A DNA stretch of 64,000 nt from Aphidius gifuensis (taxonomy: Eukaryota > Arthropoda > Insecta > Hymenoptera > Braconidae), in assembly GCF_014905175.1 (NCBI RefSeq), contig NC_057789.1:15428876-15492875 (forward strand), read 5' to 3'. This document shows, one piece after another, positions 9,031-20,244 of this stretch. The stretch's first letter is position 1, and every line of letters starts with the position of its first letter. The position numbers and the translations under genes are program-made. A model generated the notes under the pieces. That model did no database searches. It was not told the DNA's origin and worked only from the letters and a program-made list of their open reading frames with translations.

Positions 9031-11845
9031 TTACAACATATTAAAAAAAATATTCAGCAGTAGAATGTAGAGGGGAGCACGGCCATTGCTTCTCGATAGT
9101 GACCGAGGGTTGTTAGGACCCACCCTTAAGCGTTGGCTAGTCCCGCTTTTCCAGACGTTCTAGCCACGCCTAGCTAAGGGAGGGATTAGGGCCTTAGCTA
9201 AATATGCCGCTTTTCCAAGGAGGCCGTCCTCCTTCCCTAGTCCATTTTCCTCCCGCGTGTCGTGTTTTTCACGTTTGAATTTTGTGTATATGTATTTTCG
9301 TGTATATAGTGCATATATATAATAACAAAAAAAATTCATGAATATCTAAGATTTACACGCAATCCAATTAGCAATTATTATTATTATTGAAATAGTGATT
9401 GTCCCAAGGATTAACTACTTTCCAATTCTTTAAACAAAATCAAATTAATAATTATTATTATTGTTGAATAATATATATTCAAAGGGTTAGTTAAATTTTA
9501 ATTATTCAAATTGAACAATAATTATTTAAAGGGCTACCTGAATTATTGTTTATTTAAATAAAATCAAGTTGTTCATTATTATTATTATTAAATAGTAAAT
9601 ATTTAAAGAATTAATTAAATTTCAATTATTCAAATGAAATTTAATTATGATTTACTGTTGTTATTGAACCCCAATTATTCAAAGGCTTATTTAAATTATC
9701 AATTATTTAAATAAAATCAAGTTGATAATTATTATTATTATTGAATAATAATTATTTAAAGGGTTAGCTAATTTTGAATTGTTCAAACCCATACGGGTTC
9801 ATAATTATTATTATTATGGGATAATCAAACATGTATATATAAAGAAAAAAGGAAATCAGACTCCAATTGTTTACATCAATTGAAATTATTAATTATTATT
9901 ATTATAACACCAATAATTAGATAGGGTTTGTTTGCACTCACTTACGTCATTTGTTTGTTAGTAATAATTATTATCGTTATTGGGGTTAGTTATTCATAGT
10001 TAAGGTTGAAAGTAAATCGCATCGGTGGACGAAGTTTGGGCCTGAGAGGGTGCGCATCTACAAATGGTTATAAAAAATATTATCAGTGCCCCTCTGTCCA
10101 AAATCTATTCCCTATACTGGCAGGTTCGTGGTAGTATGTGTGTATGCAGTCTATCTGGATAGACACACACATACTACCATAGCCAAGAAACATGAGACAG
10201 AACGACGAATAAAAGAAAGAGAATGACCGCTAATGATAGAAAATTTTGATTCTAAACGTGGACCTTGAGATAATTGACGCACTTGTGTAACACTGAATTT
10301 ACAATTAAAATTATAACGAAGTTCACTTTTACATTTGTTTGATTTAATAATTACATAAAACGCTTTACTATACTTTACAGGTCGTAGTTAAGACCAAATT
10401 CATGACCACGAGGTCGTTGATTGTTATATTTAAAACAATTAAATATTTTTAACAAGCAAATTCTTGCTTAAATCGGCCAACTATAATTTACTTTATTCAA
10501 TATTTATTTGATTAAATAATTTAACACAAAAAGTATGCATTTGAATTTAATTGAAAAGAACAAGACAATTTAGACCATGCGGTCTGAATTTATTACAAGT
10601 TATATCCAATATGATTTTAATGAGTTTTAATTAATAATTTGCGTAACCAAATATTACGTAAATATAATCAAAAATATTTAAGCAAAATAAATCAATGAAA
10701 TATTGGATAAGTATAACTTACAGTTTTCGGCTGGTGACTCTTAAAATTATTCTAAGACTTTTTAAAGCACTTATTAAAGCAGTTGAAGCAGTTAAAGCAG
10801 TTAGAGCTGGTAGTCACAGGATCAGAGATCCCAGTGAACTGATCGATATATTGGGTCAGTGGCACAAGCTAACCGTAGGGTAGGTCGGGAATATTCGGGG
10901 TGCTCGGGGATGCGTTTGCTCCCTCGAATGTTACCCTTATAATTTATAAGATGGAGCTAGGGGTATCCAATTGGACCCTGAATATATAATTTTATAAAAT
11001 ACAATTTATATGAAATAAAAAAAGTTCCGCGCTTACCGCAGGACATTACAATGTTATTAAGTTATAGTTTTTAAAAAATAATTGGAGTAAAAAAAAAAAA
11101 ATATGTAAAAAAAAAAAATTTATGAACTTTTAACTTGAAAAAAAGTTTCAGCTATTATTCATTTATCATTTAACAGTATCTTTTGTTAATTAAAAAAAAA
11201 AAAAAAAAAATTTCATTAAAAAAAAAATTGCCCATTTTAGACACCCTGTTCATTTTAGACCACTCTCCTCTATACCATTTCTCATTTGGCGGTTTACTCT
11301 TTAAAACAACTCCATCGGTATTTTTTGAATATAAAATCAGCGCTCTGATGAATTATTTCGTATGCTTACAAATGTACCCATAAAGAGTTCTAAATGATCT
11401 TGAATCATTGTGTTGAAAAGTTCAATAGAATTTATATGGAAAGAAGTTTGGAGGAGAAAATTTGTTAACTCACTAAACTTCCTACACAGGTTCGTTAATA
11501 TGAATAAGGTCCACGATTGATAATCCTTAATGCCGTATCAAACAGATAATTTCCGCTGATACTATTTGGATTTCTTGATCTTTTTTTGATGCCAGTGATA
11601 GAATTCCAAGCGGAGGATTGCGTTTACAATTTTTCCCAAACTCAAATGTTTCTAATCTATCGTTAATCGAGAATTGATTAATTTATATCATATTGATTCA
11701 TATTTCCAAGGAATTCCGGAGGCAGTAATGGCATATTTATATACATTCCACACATTTTCCTGGAACTTCTTGCATGACTGGAAAGAGGATTATATGTCTC
11801 AGAATCATCGATATATAAAAATAAGGGCATATCTCTTTTTCAATG
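9031..11845. other. noncoding, low-complexity stretch
   Basis: 9040-9260 is a GC-richer block (GCTAGTCCCGCTTTTCCAGA and a later GCCGCTTTTCC) of unknown origin. 9360-9970 is a degenerate tandem of AATTATTATTATTATTGAA and TTATTTAAAGGGTTA words. 10900-11250 has long A runs. No convincing ORF was seen; the 62-66 codon frames near 10700 and 11200 lack any recognisable feature. Confidence 0.5.
10129..10179. repeat. 15-bp inverted repeat hairpin
   Basis: TGGTAGTATGTGTGT at 10129-10143 pairs perfectly with 10165-10179, leaving a 21-base loop. Function unknown; possibly the end of a decayed MITE. Confidence 0.6.
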
Positions 11846-13087
11846 GTTAATAGTGTAGATGTTGAAATAAAATATTTCAGTAAAGGCAGTTTTAAGGTTT
11901 TACAATCATAAGATCTAAGCCAATTATTTAAGAAAAATTTTGAACATTTTATAAAAGATGTTAAGGAAGCTGAATTAAAAGGATCTGGTTGGAGACTGTT
12001 TGAAATTCTTCATCTCGAAATCCAAGTAAATGATTACTGCAAAGTAGTAATTCATTTCATAGAAACCAGTAAAACTCCAAAATTATTGGCAACTCTAGAC
12101 AATAAAAAAAATTTTGTGAGCCATCTAGACTCGCGGGTTTATTATGTGTAAACATCTTCGGCGTGTTGTTGTAATTGAATACAATAATAATAAGTACACA
12201 TTTAAACAAATTTTTTTCATTCATTTATAAAAATATTGTTTGTTTTTATTTCATTTTTTTCCATTTTCATACAATTCTTGTTGTTCAGTAATTTTCAATA
12301 ATCAATAATTTTAGGATTTCGATATATCGATTTTTTGTTCCTAATTTTATAATAACGATTGATAAAACACATGAAGTAGAAAAAAGAGTTCAAATAAAAT
12401 TTTTTAATATATTCCGAACGGCTGGTAAAAATATGTAAGTATTGTTTGTTTGGCTATAATTGAGACTAAATGAAAAATATAGCTAAGGGAAAATTTAGCT
12501 ATGGAAAAGATGTAGCTGAAGGAATAATTAAGCTAGTAAAATTATGTAAATATTGTGTGTTTAGTTATAATTGAGACTAAAAAAAAGATTAAGTGGCTAA
12601 GTAAAAAATGTAGCTAAGTAAAAAATCTAGCTAAGGAGAATATGTAGCTAAGGAGAATATGTACTTCGCCTAACAAATGCAAGCATGACCAATAAATACA
12701 AATGAAATACTTGTATATTAATGCATACAACGGTATATATATAACAATAAATAAATAAATATATAAATACTCGCATTTAAATTCATCTATACTACAGAAC
12801 GTCTGATGGTAACGGTTACCGACCGATTACCATGGCGCTGCATGGCGCAATGTAGACTGACAGAAAATGGAGTCCTGCCCAGATCTGTTACCAGATCTGA
12901 CGTCTAAACTCAATTTTTTTCCTTTTACTCCATACCCAACCCGCGCCTAAAGATGTTTACACATCAAAAATTATGTTATTCATTATAGGAATTTAAAACA
13001 ATAACGTTCTTTAGGAATGCCTTTGAGCTATATACCTGTTGAACGAATGTGTTTGAGTAAAAGTATATATAAAAGAAAATATGAATG
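11846..13087 (+). pseudogene. Polinton 1 DNA polymerase B fragments
   Basis: Three short pieces of the polymerase gene of Polinton 2: 11846-12040 (N-terminal region containing ELKGSGWRLFEILHLEIQ, with one TAA stop), 12066-12120 (ETSKTPKLLATLDNKKN), and 12966-13087 (a piece ending VERMCLSKSI and the natural stop). The exonuclease, palm and most of the thumb are gone between pieces. A MITE (12144-12964) interrupts it. It cannot encode a polymerase. Confidence 0.85.
12144..12964 (+). mobile_element. ~820-bp MITE in Polinton 1 polB
   Basis: Ends in inverted repeats ATGTGTAAACATCTTCGGCG (left) and the near reverse complement CGCCTAAAGATGTTTACACAT (right). Removing it rejoins the polB reading. An internal duplication of about 110 bp (blocks near 12427 and 12537 sharing ATAATTGAGACTAAA) and several AGCTAAGGAGAA words follow. 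A single copy of the same terminal motif, GATGTGTAAACATC, occurs near 35161. Confidence 0.7.
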
Positions 13088-13153
13088 ATATAAATAAAAA
13101 TAATTGTTAGAAAATAAATACACATTGATTAATTGTTTTTTTATTTATTAGTT

Positions 13154-14073
13154 TATTGATGATATCTATCCATTGATTATGACTATTGTCAAATCCAAGA
13201 TATTTTACATACATCTTATTCCTTCGTCTTACTAAAATTTTTTCAATCAAATAAATGTCGGAAGATCGAACTTTTTGTACCTCTCCAGTATAAAAGCGTG
13301 CTTGTATCGGACTTCCTTGATAGTCTTCAAACTTATATGTTACAGGTAATGTTTTATCAATTTCAGTAATTGCGAATATTTCGTTAGTCCAATTTAGTTT
13401 ATATCCTTTAACAAAAACATGTTTGTATTTACTTATTCTTATATATGTTGACTTAATTTGAATTTGATTTTAAAATGATAACGATTTAAACTTTCAAATA
13501 CAGTCTGTTTTAATATTTCTATATTTTTACCAACAACTTTAACTGGTTTTATTTTAATTGTGCGATGTTTTGTATTATTATATTTTTTAATTAATTCTGG
13601 CAGCAATTTTGACCATTTATAATTTCCTTGCATTCTAAATCCACAAAACATTTTGTTTTTTAGTGCTCTATTGAACCGTTCAACAATTGATGCTTTTGAA
13701 TGAGTGAATGTTAAATACATATGAACGTTATATTTCTTTAACATTGTTTTAAATGTTGAACAATAAAATTCTGTTCCTTGATCCACATAAAGATTTTTAC
13801 ATATTCGACCTTTTTTGAATATTGATTCCATCGCTGCTGATACCTCTTTCCCAGTTTTATTTTTAAGTCCAACAGCCCAGCTGAATTTTAAGAAAATATC
13901 AATGACTGTTAAAATACAATTATATCTAGAGTTGACCTTTGAATGTTTAATCACTTCAACAAGATCAGCTTGCCACGTTTGATCCTTATCACGAATGTCA
14001 ACTTTACGTCGTAAAAAATTTTTTCTTGCTGGAGCTTGTACTCACGCACAACGTCTCTTTTATAATAAGTCAT
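13154..14073 (-). pseudogene. Polinton 1 integrase, disrupted
   Basis: Retrovirus-like integrase closely related to the intact gene at 25614-26528. The longest open piece (13439-13954) holds the second catalytic Asp (VDQGTEF) and the Glu (ASIVERFNR). The N-terminal part with the first Asp (near 13960-14073) and the C-terminal chromodomain-like end (VKYLGFDNSHNQWID, near 13160-13220) are separated from it by frameshifts. Not functional. Confidence 0.88.
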
Positions 14074-14132
14074 AATTCACTAACCAATGTCTACTGACTG
14101 AATAATTTTTTTCTTTTATATTAATATATTAA

Positions 14133-15065
14133 TCAACTTTCTCTCAACTCTTCAATAAGTGACATGATCTCATTATCACGATTCGGATTACCAGCTGCTC
14201 TCGAAGCTGTTAATGTTCGTAATCGATCAACAAGTTCATTAGCATCATCCCAGTAGATATAATTAAGTCTAGAGGGATTTTTTTTTCTAACAGATATAAC
14301 CGTTGGTAATAATCCAGTACCATAATGCTCATTATTATTATTATGAAATGCAATAAAATCAATATATTTTTTTGATGCTGGATTTTTTATTGGCATATTA
14401 GATCTATGGTATTGATGATGTGCGTTTGTATTATTGATAATTTTACCATAATTTTTTTCATCGATATCAGTTATATTTCTTCTATCTGGTGACTTCATAA
14501 ATAATAATTCCATTATTCCTGGTGTTCTTTTGTAAGATGTTTCGAAAATATTTAATTCATCATCAATGAAGTCTATTTTCGCATTGCCGATTATATAATC
14601 CGACTTCACCTTTTTTATACCATCATCTTTATCCCACTGTATACTATTGATTTTGTTTGAGTCATCATTTATTAAATCATAATTTGTTTCTTCTCCAACG
14701 AATGTTTTTTAACCTTCATCAGCACTATCATATTCACCTTCTTGTTAGTGAATTGATTTTCCATTATCAGAAGTACTATAATTGTTCTCATAAGTTGAAT
14801 TATTTTTATTATTATTTGTATTTTCTCCATCTAGAAATAATTTATCATCAATTTATGATTTTTTGTTAATCGTTGTTAATGGCAATTGTGCAGCTAACTT
14901 GTTGAGCGATGTAACAACAGGTTTAAGATATTCATTCGCAGCTTCTAATATATTTTTTTTTCCTAATTTTATCAATCGATATATTTTACGGATAACATCT
15001 TGAACTTTTTCAATTTCACTTAAAAATTTCGTTTCATCAACTAGATCTTGCTCACAAAGAGGCAT
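14133..15065 (-). pseudogene. Polinton 1 conserved unknown protein, disrupted
   Basis: Homologue of 24620-25567. The N-terminus (14853-15065, starting MPLCEQDLVDE) and the conserved C-terminal domain (14133-14609, including MELLFMKSPDRR) remain open; the acidic linker between them has stops and shifts. Family widely seen in arthropod Polintons; function unknown. Confidence 0.85.
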
Positions 15066-15128
15066 GTTGATCCTTTCAGATTTTACAATAAACTAAGAAA
15101 GATAAACACATCGTTTTGTTTCTTAAGG

Positions 15129-15787
15129 TTATAAAGCAGTCAAAATTTTTTTTATATCTACATTCCAAAATTTTTTTTTCCAACAATCCACACACATCTG
15201 ACGAAATTTACTATACTCCATATCAATAATAACATGATCGTGATGTATGTGCTTTAAATTTGTATTATCTTGTGGGAAGATAATTAAAAAATTAATATTA
15301 TCACGTATTAAATGTTTTGGTATTCGTCCATATGATCGACATAATTAAAAAGAATCAACAGCTTTGTGTCTTCCCATACAAAAAATGCTTTTATATAATC
15401 CTGCTTTTTAGTTGCAACGTCATTAAATATAAACAACGAATCTGGTTTTGCTTCGTCAACTGGTACGACTTGATCGTTGTCAGAAAATTTATAATAATTT
15501 ATTTCTTCAAGTGGTTCTAGTATCTCTTTCAAATATTTATAATTTGGTTGGTACAATGATTTACTATAAATGTAAATATTCGGAAACCGTAAACCATTTG
15601 GATCAACAATTAAACTCATTTAAGAGTTCGTTTTACCACAATTACTTCCTCCAATTATCGCACATCTTATTGTATTTGGTAGTAAATCACCATGTCGTTT
15701 TTCTATCAAACCATTACCACTCGTTGATGTAATTATATCAAAGTTTATAACTGGTAATTTGAAAGCTTGTTGCTGATATTCAATCAT
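15129..15787 (-). pseudogene. Polinton 1 packaging ATPase, disrupted
   Basis: Homologue of 23867-24556. Walker A GGSNCGKT is intact, but a TAA replaces a Leu codon five residues later (about 15620), and the Walker B aspartate pair is changed (FIFND instead of FIFDD). The C-terminal part is frameshifted. Start ATG at 15785-15787. Confidence 0.88.
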
Positions 15788-15859
15788 GATGAGCACTAAG
15801 CTCAAATCCTATAAATTCGACTGTTTTATACCAACAAGCAAATCAGTCTAATATGAACT

Positions 15860-16532
15860 ATAATTGAGCATACATCAAAAAAGAAAAAGAACAAAAAACG
15901 TTGTGGAAAAGGAATACTCAATAAAATAATCAACAAATTACCATTCGAACTTCATCTGCCTAGTTATTTAGACTGAGGACCGGGTACCAAGCTAGAAAAG
16001 CGTTTAGCAAGAGGTGACCCGGGAATTAATCCTTTAGACGCAGCCTGTAAAAATCACGATATTGCATATTCGACAAATCGTAACGATAGCAAGGCAAGAA
16101 ACGCAGCTGATAATATTTTAGCTTGTGAAGCAGCTAAACGTATTTTTTCCGAAGACGCAAGTTTAAGTGAGAGAGCAGTAGCTACATTCGTTACTGGAGC
16201 AATGAAAATAAAAACAAAATTTAGTATGGGTTGTGTTACTGAGAAAAAGAAATGTATGGAAAGAAAACCATTATCTTCACTAAAAAATAAAAAAGGAGAC
16301 TGCGGGAAAATTAATAAAAAATAAAAAACGCACAGTTAAAAAAAAAGAAAATCAAGAAAGCTGAAGGGATTAAATGATTCATCTTGTGCAATTAAATTAG
16401 CATTAATAGGTGCGAGAGCAGCTATTGAAACGAATGGTGGCAAAAAAGCTATTACTGTGCCTAGAGTTTTAGCAGTTGCTAAACATATCGGTGGTACTCT
16501 ACCACTTTTAATTCTAATTTTCTTAAAAATTA
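15860..16532 (+). pseudogene. Polinton 1 PLA2 capsid-associated protein, disrupted
   Basis: Homologue of 22864-23793. The start codon has become ATA (15860-15862), a TGA falls in the calcium-loop region, and the basic linker is frameshifted. The HD catalytic pair region (AACKNHDIAY) is still legible. Similarity stops abruptly near 16532 in the middle of the hydrophobic C-terminal segment, marking the truncation edge of Polinton 1. Confidence 0.85.
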
Positions 16533-17330
16533 ATAAATCGACTTGAAATTTTGACTATAGCTTTATTATAAGCTACCGATTGCAACAGTATGATCAAAAA
16601 ACTCATTTATTCATGAGGCTCAGCCGCAATATTGAAATCATCGGCAAAAAAAAAAAGAAATGTTATAACTTAATAAAATAAATACAACATAAAATAATTG
16701 TCCTAGAAAGTTCGTTTAAAGCTCAAAAGATGAGTCTCTGAGAACACTATCGCACGTGATAGGAAACATTTCTTCATCATTTTTTTTTTTAGAAAACTTG
16801 AGAAATCTTAAAATTAGATGATTTTTTCCATCATTCGAAAAATTATAGAGTGAAAACTAGACTGTCAGTCGTAGTGTTTTTTTTCTTGCAGAGATTCAGC
16901 TGTATAAGAATAGGGCCATAAAAAATATTTTTAAGCAGGAATGGATGCAAAAATGACGGTTTTAAGGCAATTTTAAGGGAATCTCAAAAATGGCCACCTC
17001 GGTAACTCTTGACAGAATTGTCGTAGAGTTTTCGTATATAGCTCAAAAACGCGTCTCTCGAATACCATATATTTAAAAAAAAAATTATTTTCTTAGGAAT
17101 CATAGCTATCTAGAAAAAAAAAAAAACTTTTTTTTTCGATTTCTAGTTTTTTTTTTCGCTCATTTAAAAGTAATTTTGTAGGTGGGTGAAAGGTGTAAAA
17201 ACCACATATTGCAAAAATTATAAATTCGGCAACTCTCGATAGGATCGTCGTAGAGATTTCATCTTAGACTCAAAACAAGCGTTTTCAAAAACTCTAGAGC
17301 CGCATTAGTAGTATATATAGGACAGTTCTG
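16533..17330 (+). repeat. Z repeat family, copy Z1 (partial)
   Basis: From 16612 (GAGGCTCAGCCGCA) the sequence matches the left terminus shared with 31296, 36530 (inverted) and 50513. The body is built of loose variants of the paragraph AGAGACTTCGTATTAGGCTC...CTCTATCGCCCGC interleaved with A/T runs. No ORF. Confidence 0.65.
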
Positions 17331-17394
17331 GCTGACCCCCCGGCTGTGATTCGCGGGTGATTTCGCGGAATCCGCGGATATCTCCCCAGGGGGG

Positions 17395-17540
17395 TCCGCG
17401 AATTAATTTAATTGGGCCAAATCTCCCCGGGGGGTCCTCGAATTAATTAATTAGGTCAAATCGCCGCAGCGGGTCCTTGAATTAATTAATTAGGTTAATT
17501 AATTAATTTAATTAGGTCAAATCGCCATGGGGGGTCCGAT
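17395..17540 (+). repeat. 58-bp tandem repeat
   Basis: Three copies of a unit made of GGGGGGTCC, CGAATTAATTAATTAGG and TCAAATCGCC (last A/T block expanded). Noncoding. Confidence 0.7.
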
Positions 17541-17775
17541 TTTTTCATAAGACGCCATATTGGTTTTTCTATAAGACGCCATATTGGATTTTTCGTAAGA
17601 CGCCATTTTAAATTTTTGAAATTTTGAAATTCCCGGGTCCCATTTTTCACACGACGCCATATTGTTTTTTTCCGTCTGTCGCCATATTGGATTTTTTTTT
17701 TCAACGCCCTATTGGTTTTTTTCGCAAGACGCCATATTGGATTTTTTTAAATGTCATCTTTGGTTTTTAAAGCCG
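17541..17775 (+). repeat. ~25-bp GACGCCATATTGG tandem repeat
   Basis: About eight imperfect units of GACGCCATATTGGATTTTT near 17551, 17575, 17599, 17652, 17678, 17702 and 17728. The GCCAT core resembles a YY1-type site, but no role is shown. Confidence 0.7.
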
Positions 17776-17814
17776 CCATCTCGTGTTATTATTATTATTA
17801 ATGGAAAAAAAAAT

Positions 17815-17890
17815 ATTTTCCCTAACCGGGATTTGAACTCAGACCTTTGGCATGAGAGTTTGGCACGCTATCCTCTGAAACAAACAAGAG
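17815..17890 (-). pseudogene. tRNA-derived sequence
   Basis: On the minus strand a good B box and T arm (GAGTTCAAATCCCGG) follows an A-box-like TTTCAGAGGATAGCG. The anticodon arm does not pair, so it is a pseudogene or SINE head. A T-rich run follows in its orientation. Confidence 0.45.
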
Positions 17891-17955
17891 ATTATGCTAT
17901 TCCCTGTCGGTAAAAGAATATTCCTTCAAATATTATTCAATGAAAAACTAAATTG

Positions 17956-18054
17956 CCTTCGATAGCTCAGTTGGTAGAAGCGATGGACTGTAATTGGTTT
18001 GATTAAAATATGAGAGACATCCAGAGGTCGCTGGTTCGAATCCGGCTCGAAGGA
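17956..18054 (+). tRNA. tRNA-Tyr (GTA) with intron
   Basis: The acceptor stem CCTTCGA pairs with TCGAAGG and is followed by discriminator A. It has a D arm beginning TAGCTCAGTTGGTAGA, anticodon GTA, a T arm with the GGTTCGAATCC B box, and a run of T after the gene as Pol III terminator. An insert of about 24-26 bases (starting ATTGGTTTGATT) follows the anticodon, the standard tRNA-Tyr intron position in animals. The D stem has an extra A relative to the usual GAGC, so reduced function is possible. Anticodon-stem bases TGGA/TCCA are compensatory. Confidence 0.82.
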
Positions 18055-18114
18055 ATATTTTTTTTTTTTTTCCATTTTATAATAAAATAATGTTGATGGA
18101 ATTAAAAAAAAAAA

Positions 18115-18196
18115 AATTTGTCTTGATGATGGTTCGAACTGAGGACCAATCATTTTATAGGTTGGAACCTTAGCTCTTGCATCATCAAGACAAATT
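18115..18196 (-). other. hairpin with tRNA-like T arm
   Basis: A perfect 17-bp inverted repeat (18115-18131 with 18180-18196; AATTTGTCTTGATGATG) encloses, on the minus strand, a T-arm-like CTCAGTTCGAACC and a possible anticodon arm. A T run follows in the same orientation. It may be a rearranged tRNA-like gene; it is the third tRNA-like unit within 380 bp. Confidence 0.5.
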
Positions 18197-18319
18197 ACAG
18201 AAAGTATTGTAAGTAATTCCATTATTTCATCATCTATTTGATGTTTATAAAATAAGTTGTGGAGGGGGGTAAATAGGAAGTGGAAGGGATGGAAAAAGAG
18301 GGGAGTGAATATCCAGAGG

Positions 18320-18355
18320 TATAAAAGGAATATCATCAGTTCAGAACTGGTCACT
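18320..18355 (+). promoter_or_regulatory. core promoter of 18395 gene
   Basis: TATAAAAG at 18320-18327 and an initiator TCACTA at 18351, with +1 at about 18353 (33 bp spacing). The leader to the ATG would be about 42 bases. Confidence 0.75.
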
Positions 18356-18394
18356 ATACAGTCGAGTTGAGTTGAGTTAATATATTAAAACAAA

Positions 18395-19213
18395 ATGTCA
18401 GCATTCATTGATTTTCAAGGATTTCAAGAACCTCAAGGTTTATTTGTTGTAAAAGAGTTAGTTATCCAACCTATAAATTCAAGATCTTCACCAACTATAA
18501 AAATATTCAAACCACCTTGTGAAAAATCACATCTAACAGAAGAATATAAAAAAACTGTGAATAATTGTGAAAACAATTATCATGGGATATCTTGGGAAGC
18601 TGGTTGTGATCAATATAATAACGTATCAACAATAATCATTGAAGAATTAGTTGGAAAGTTTAATTATTTATTTGTCAAAGGTGAAGATAGAAAAAAATGG
18701 TTAACATTTATTTTACGTTTTAATCCAATGACAATTTTCAATTTGGAAGACCTAGGATGTCCAGATATAAAAATATTAGAGATGGAACATCCAGCAATAC
18801 GACATGTGAATTCACATCCTTTATGCAGTTCTTACAAATGTGCATATGAAAATGCACAGAGATACAAATACTGGTATATTAAAAAATTTTCAACAAGAGC
18901 CAACATGAAAAAATCCATTTTACATTTTTGTGCAGTTGAAAATATAACTGACTTGACACAAAAAGATATTGCTGCACTTCCAGTGATGGCTATTATAAAA
19001 TTTGCATCACATCAAATTGATGAAATTTGGGAAAAATTATCAGTAGAACAACGTTCAAATCCAACAATTTCAAAATTAAAACGATGTAAAAAACATCCAA
19101 TACAAAATGATTGTGAAGATGAAGTTGGAATATCTTATTATGTACTAGAAAAAGATTGTTTAAAATGTAAAGAAGGAACTGATAATGGAGAATTAAATTT
19201 TATTAATGAATAA
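18395..19213 (+). CDS. Polinton 2 DxQGF-family protein, possible nuclease fold
   Basis: 272 residues. Belongs to a family I recognise from many insect Polintons, beginning with a [VI]D[IF]QGF signature (D6, Q8, G9 here), then KEL, a KPP motif (about 59), a W-x-x-G block, VKGEDRKKWL (about 94-103), a GCPDIK segment and a C-terminal part rich in Cys and His (HPLCSSYKCA, CKKHP, CLKCK). The D-x-Q start and the later conserved K-G/E-K block are reminiscent of motif I of DEDD exonucleases, but Q replaces E, so catalysis is unproven and the nuclease idea is inference. It has its own TATA/initiator promoter, no interruption, and is the leftmost gene of Polinton 2. Relatives: 40046-40611, 52902-53324, and a stub at 62743. 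Confidence 0.85.
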   Translation: MSAFIDFQGFQEPQGLFVVKELVIQPINSRSSPTIKIFKPPCEKSHLTEEYKKTVNNCENNYHGISWEAGCDQYNNVSTIIIEELVGKFNYLFVKGEDRKKWLTFILRFNPMTIFNLEDLGCPDIKILEMEHPAIRHVNSHPLCSSYKCAYENAQRYKYWYIKKFSTRANMKKSILHFCAVENITDLTQKDIAALPVMAIIKFASHQIDEIWEKLSVEQRSNPTISKLKRCKKHPIQNDCEDEVGISYYVLEKDCLKCKEGTDNGELNFINE

Positions 19214-19708
19214 ATGATGCAAAACCAAATTTTTAAAAGTTGTTAATTTTTTTAGAATTATCCTTCCTTCCTTTAAATATAAGATATAAAAAAAAATAAA
19301 GATTTAGTTTGTATAATAAAATAATAGAAACAAGTTTCAACATGTTTGAACAGGGAAAAAAGATACTGACTAGATTTCATTGTTATAAAAATTGATGAAT
19401 CATCTGACAACAATGGATTAAATTTTAGAAAATATACTGAAACATGTTCAAACAGGAATTATTAGCTTTTCTCAAAAGAATATTTTTCACATCTATTGTT
19501 ATAAATTCCAGAAAAAAGATTAAAGGATTAAGAGATTAGAATAATAGAAAGTAAAAACTATTTTCTAAGAAGAAAAAAATTTTAGTCGGGATAAGCATAA
19601 CCTGTTTTTCCCTTCTCCCACAAAATATTAACCAATCACAACGTTCCCCCACTCTTAGTGAAAAGAGGGAAAGGGAACTTTTTCGTTGGTGGGGGACCTG
19701 AGATTTAG
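19214..19708. other. intergenic, Polinton 2
   Basis: AT-rich. Two copies of an AACATGTT(T/C)(A/G)AACAGG-like block near 19340 and 19442. A CCAATCAC box near 19632 may belong to the promoter of the next gene. No ORF. Confidence 0.4.
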
Positions 19709-19740
19709 TATATATTCTCGTGCACAGAGACTAAGCATCA
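19709..19740 (+). promoter_or_regulatory. core promoter of 19903 gene
   Basis: TATATATT at 19709 and initiator TCACTC at 19738 with +1 at 19740 (31 bp). A CCAATCAC box lies upstream near 19632. Confidence 0.65.
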
Positions 19741-19791
19741 CTCATCGTTCAGTCCATCAGCTGTAGTGCGCCCAGTCTTAGAAACCAACAA

Positions 19792-19893
19792 GTAAGTTTT
19801 AACATATATTTATAAATTTTTATTAACTTATCAATACTTTCAATGTTTTTCAATAATGTATTTTGTTAACTAAAATAACTTTTCCATTTACAG
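19792..19893 (+). other. 5'-UTR intron of 19903 gene
   Basis: Donor AA|GTAAGT at 19792 and acceptor TTTCCATTTACAG ending 19893 are both strong consensus sites. The 102-base intron would be removed from the leader, leaving the ATG 9 bases into exon 2. Confidence 0.75.
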
Positions 19894-19902
19894 ATATTAA
19901 AA

Positions 19903-20244
19903 ATGGGTTTTGCAAAAGCAAAAAAACTTCAAAAAGCTAACGAACGCAAATCATTGAAAGATTTAAAAAGAAAAGTAGTTTATAAAATTACTAAAGTAGC
20001 GAGATTTCCAACATCAAAGTATGGTCCAGCGCTAACAGTTGAAATCAACAATGAAAATTATGCATATCTACCAAAAAGATTTGCTACACATTTCAATCAA
20101 GATGATCAAGAATTTAAGGAGCTAGAAAATGCTGTCAAGAAAGGAACACTAACCATGGTTCTTGATGGTGAAAATAACCAAGATGTAATATTAGATGATA
20201 GTACATATGATCTACGTGATTTCGATGATGATGAGGAAATGTGA
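19903..20244 (+). CDS. Polinton 2 small acidic-tailed protein, possible OB-fold
   Basis: 113 residues with a basic N-terminus (first 25), a central beta-rich block containing TSKYGPALTVEI and YLPKRF (about 38-60), and a strongly acidic tail (DLRDFDDDEEM). The central pattern recurs in arthropod Polintons. A basic/beta core with an acidic tail is typical of single-strand DNA-binding proteins, but that role is inference. Its own promoter plus a spliced leader precede it. It converges with the capsid gene; TAAATAAATAAATA after the stop supplies poly(A) signals. Confidence 0.8.
   Translation: MGFAKAKKLQKANERKSLKDLKRKVVYKITKVARFPTSKYGPALTVEINNENYAYLPKRFATHFNQDDQEFKELENAVKKGTLTMVLDGENNQDVILDDSTYDLRDFDDDEEM

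Larger units (their letters stand above)
11846..16532. mobile_element. Polinton 1 (Maverick), decayed and truncated
   Basis: Order left to right: polB fragment (+), integrase (-), unknown gene (-), ATPase (-), PLA2 protein (+). This is the Polinton 2 order read in reverse, and each piece resembles its Polinton 2 counterpart closely enough to be the same lineage. Protease, both capsid genes and the two left-hand genes are missing beyond PLA2. Every gene has stops or frameshifts. Terminal inverted repeats were not found. Confidence 0.85.

Noticed and set aside
9360..9970. CRISPR-like regular repeats
   Set aside because: Repeats are low-complexity TTA words with no unique spacers, in a eukaryotic genome.
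17551..17760. CArG/SRF binding sites in the CCATATTGG repeats
   Set aside because: The core has five, not six, A/T bases between CC and GG.
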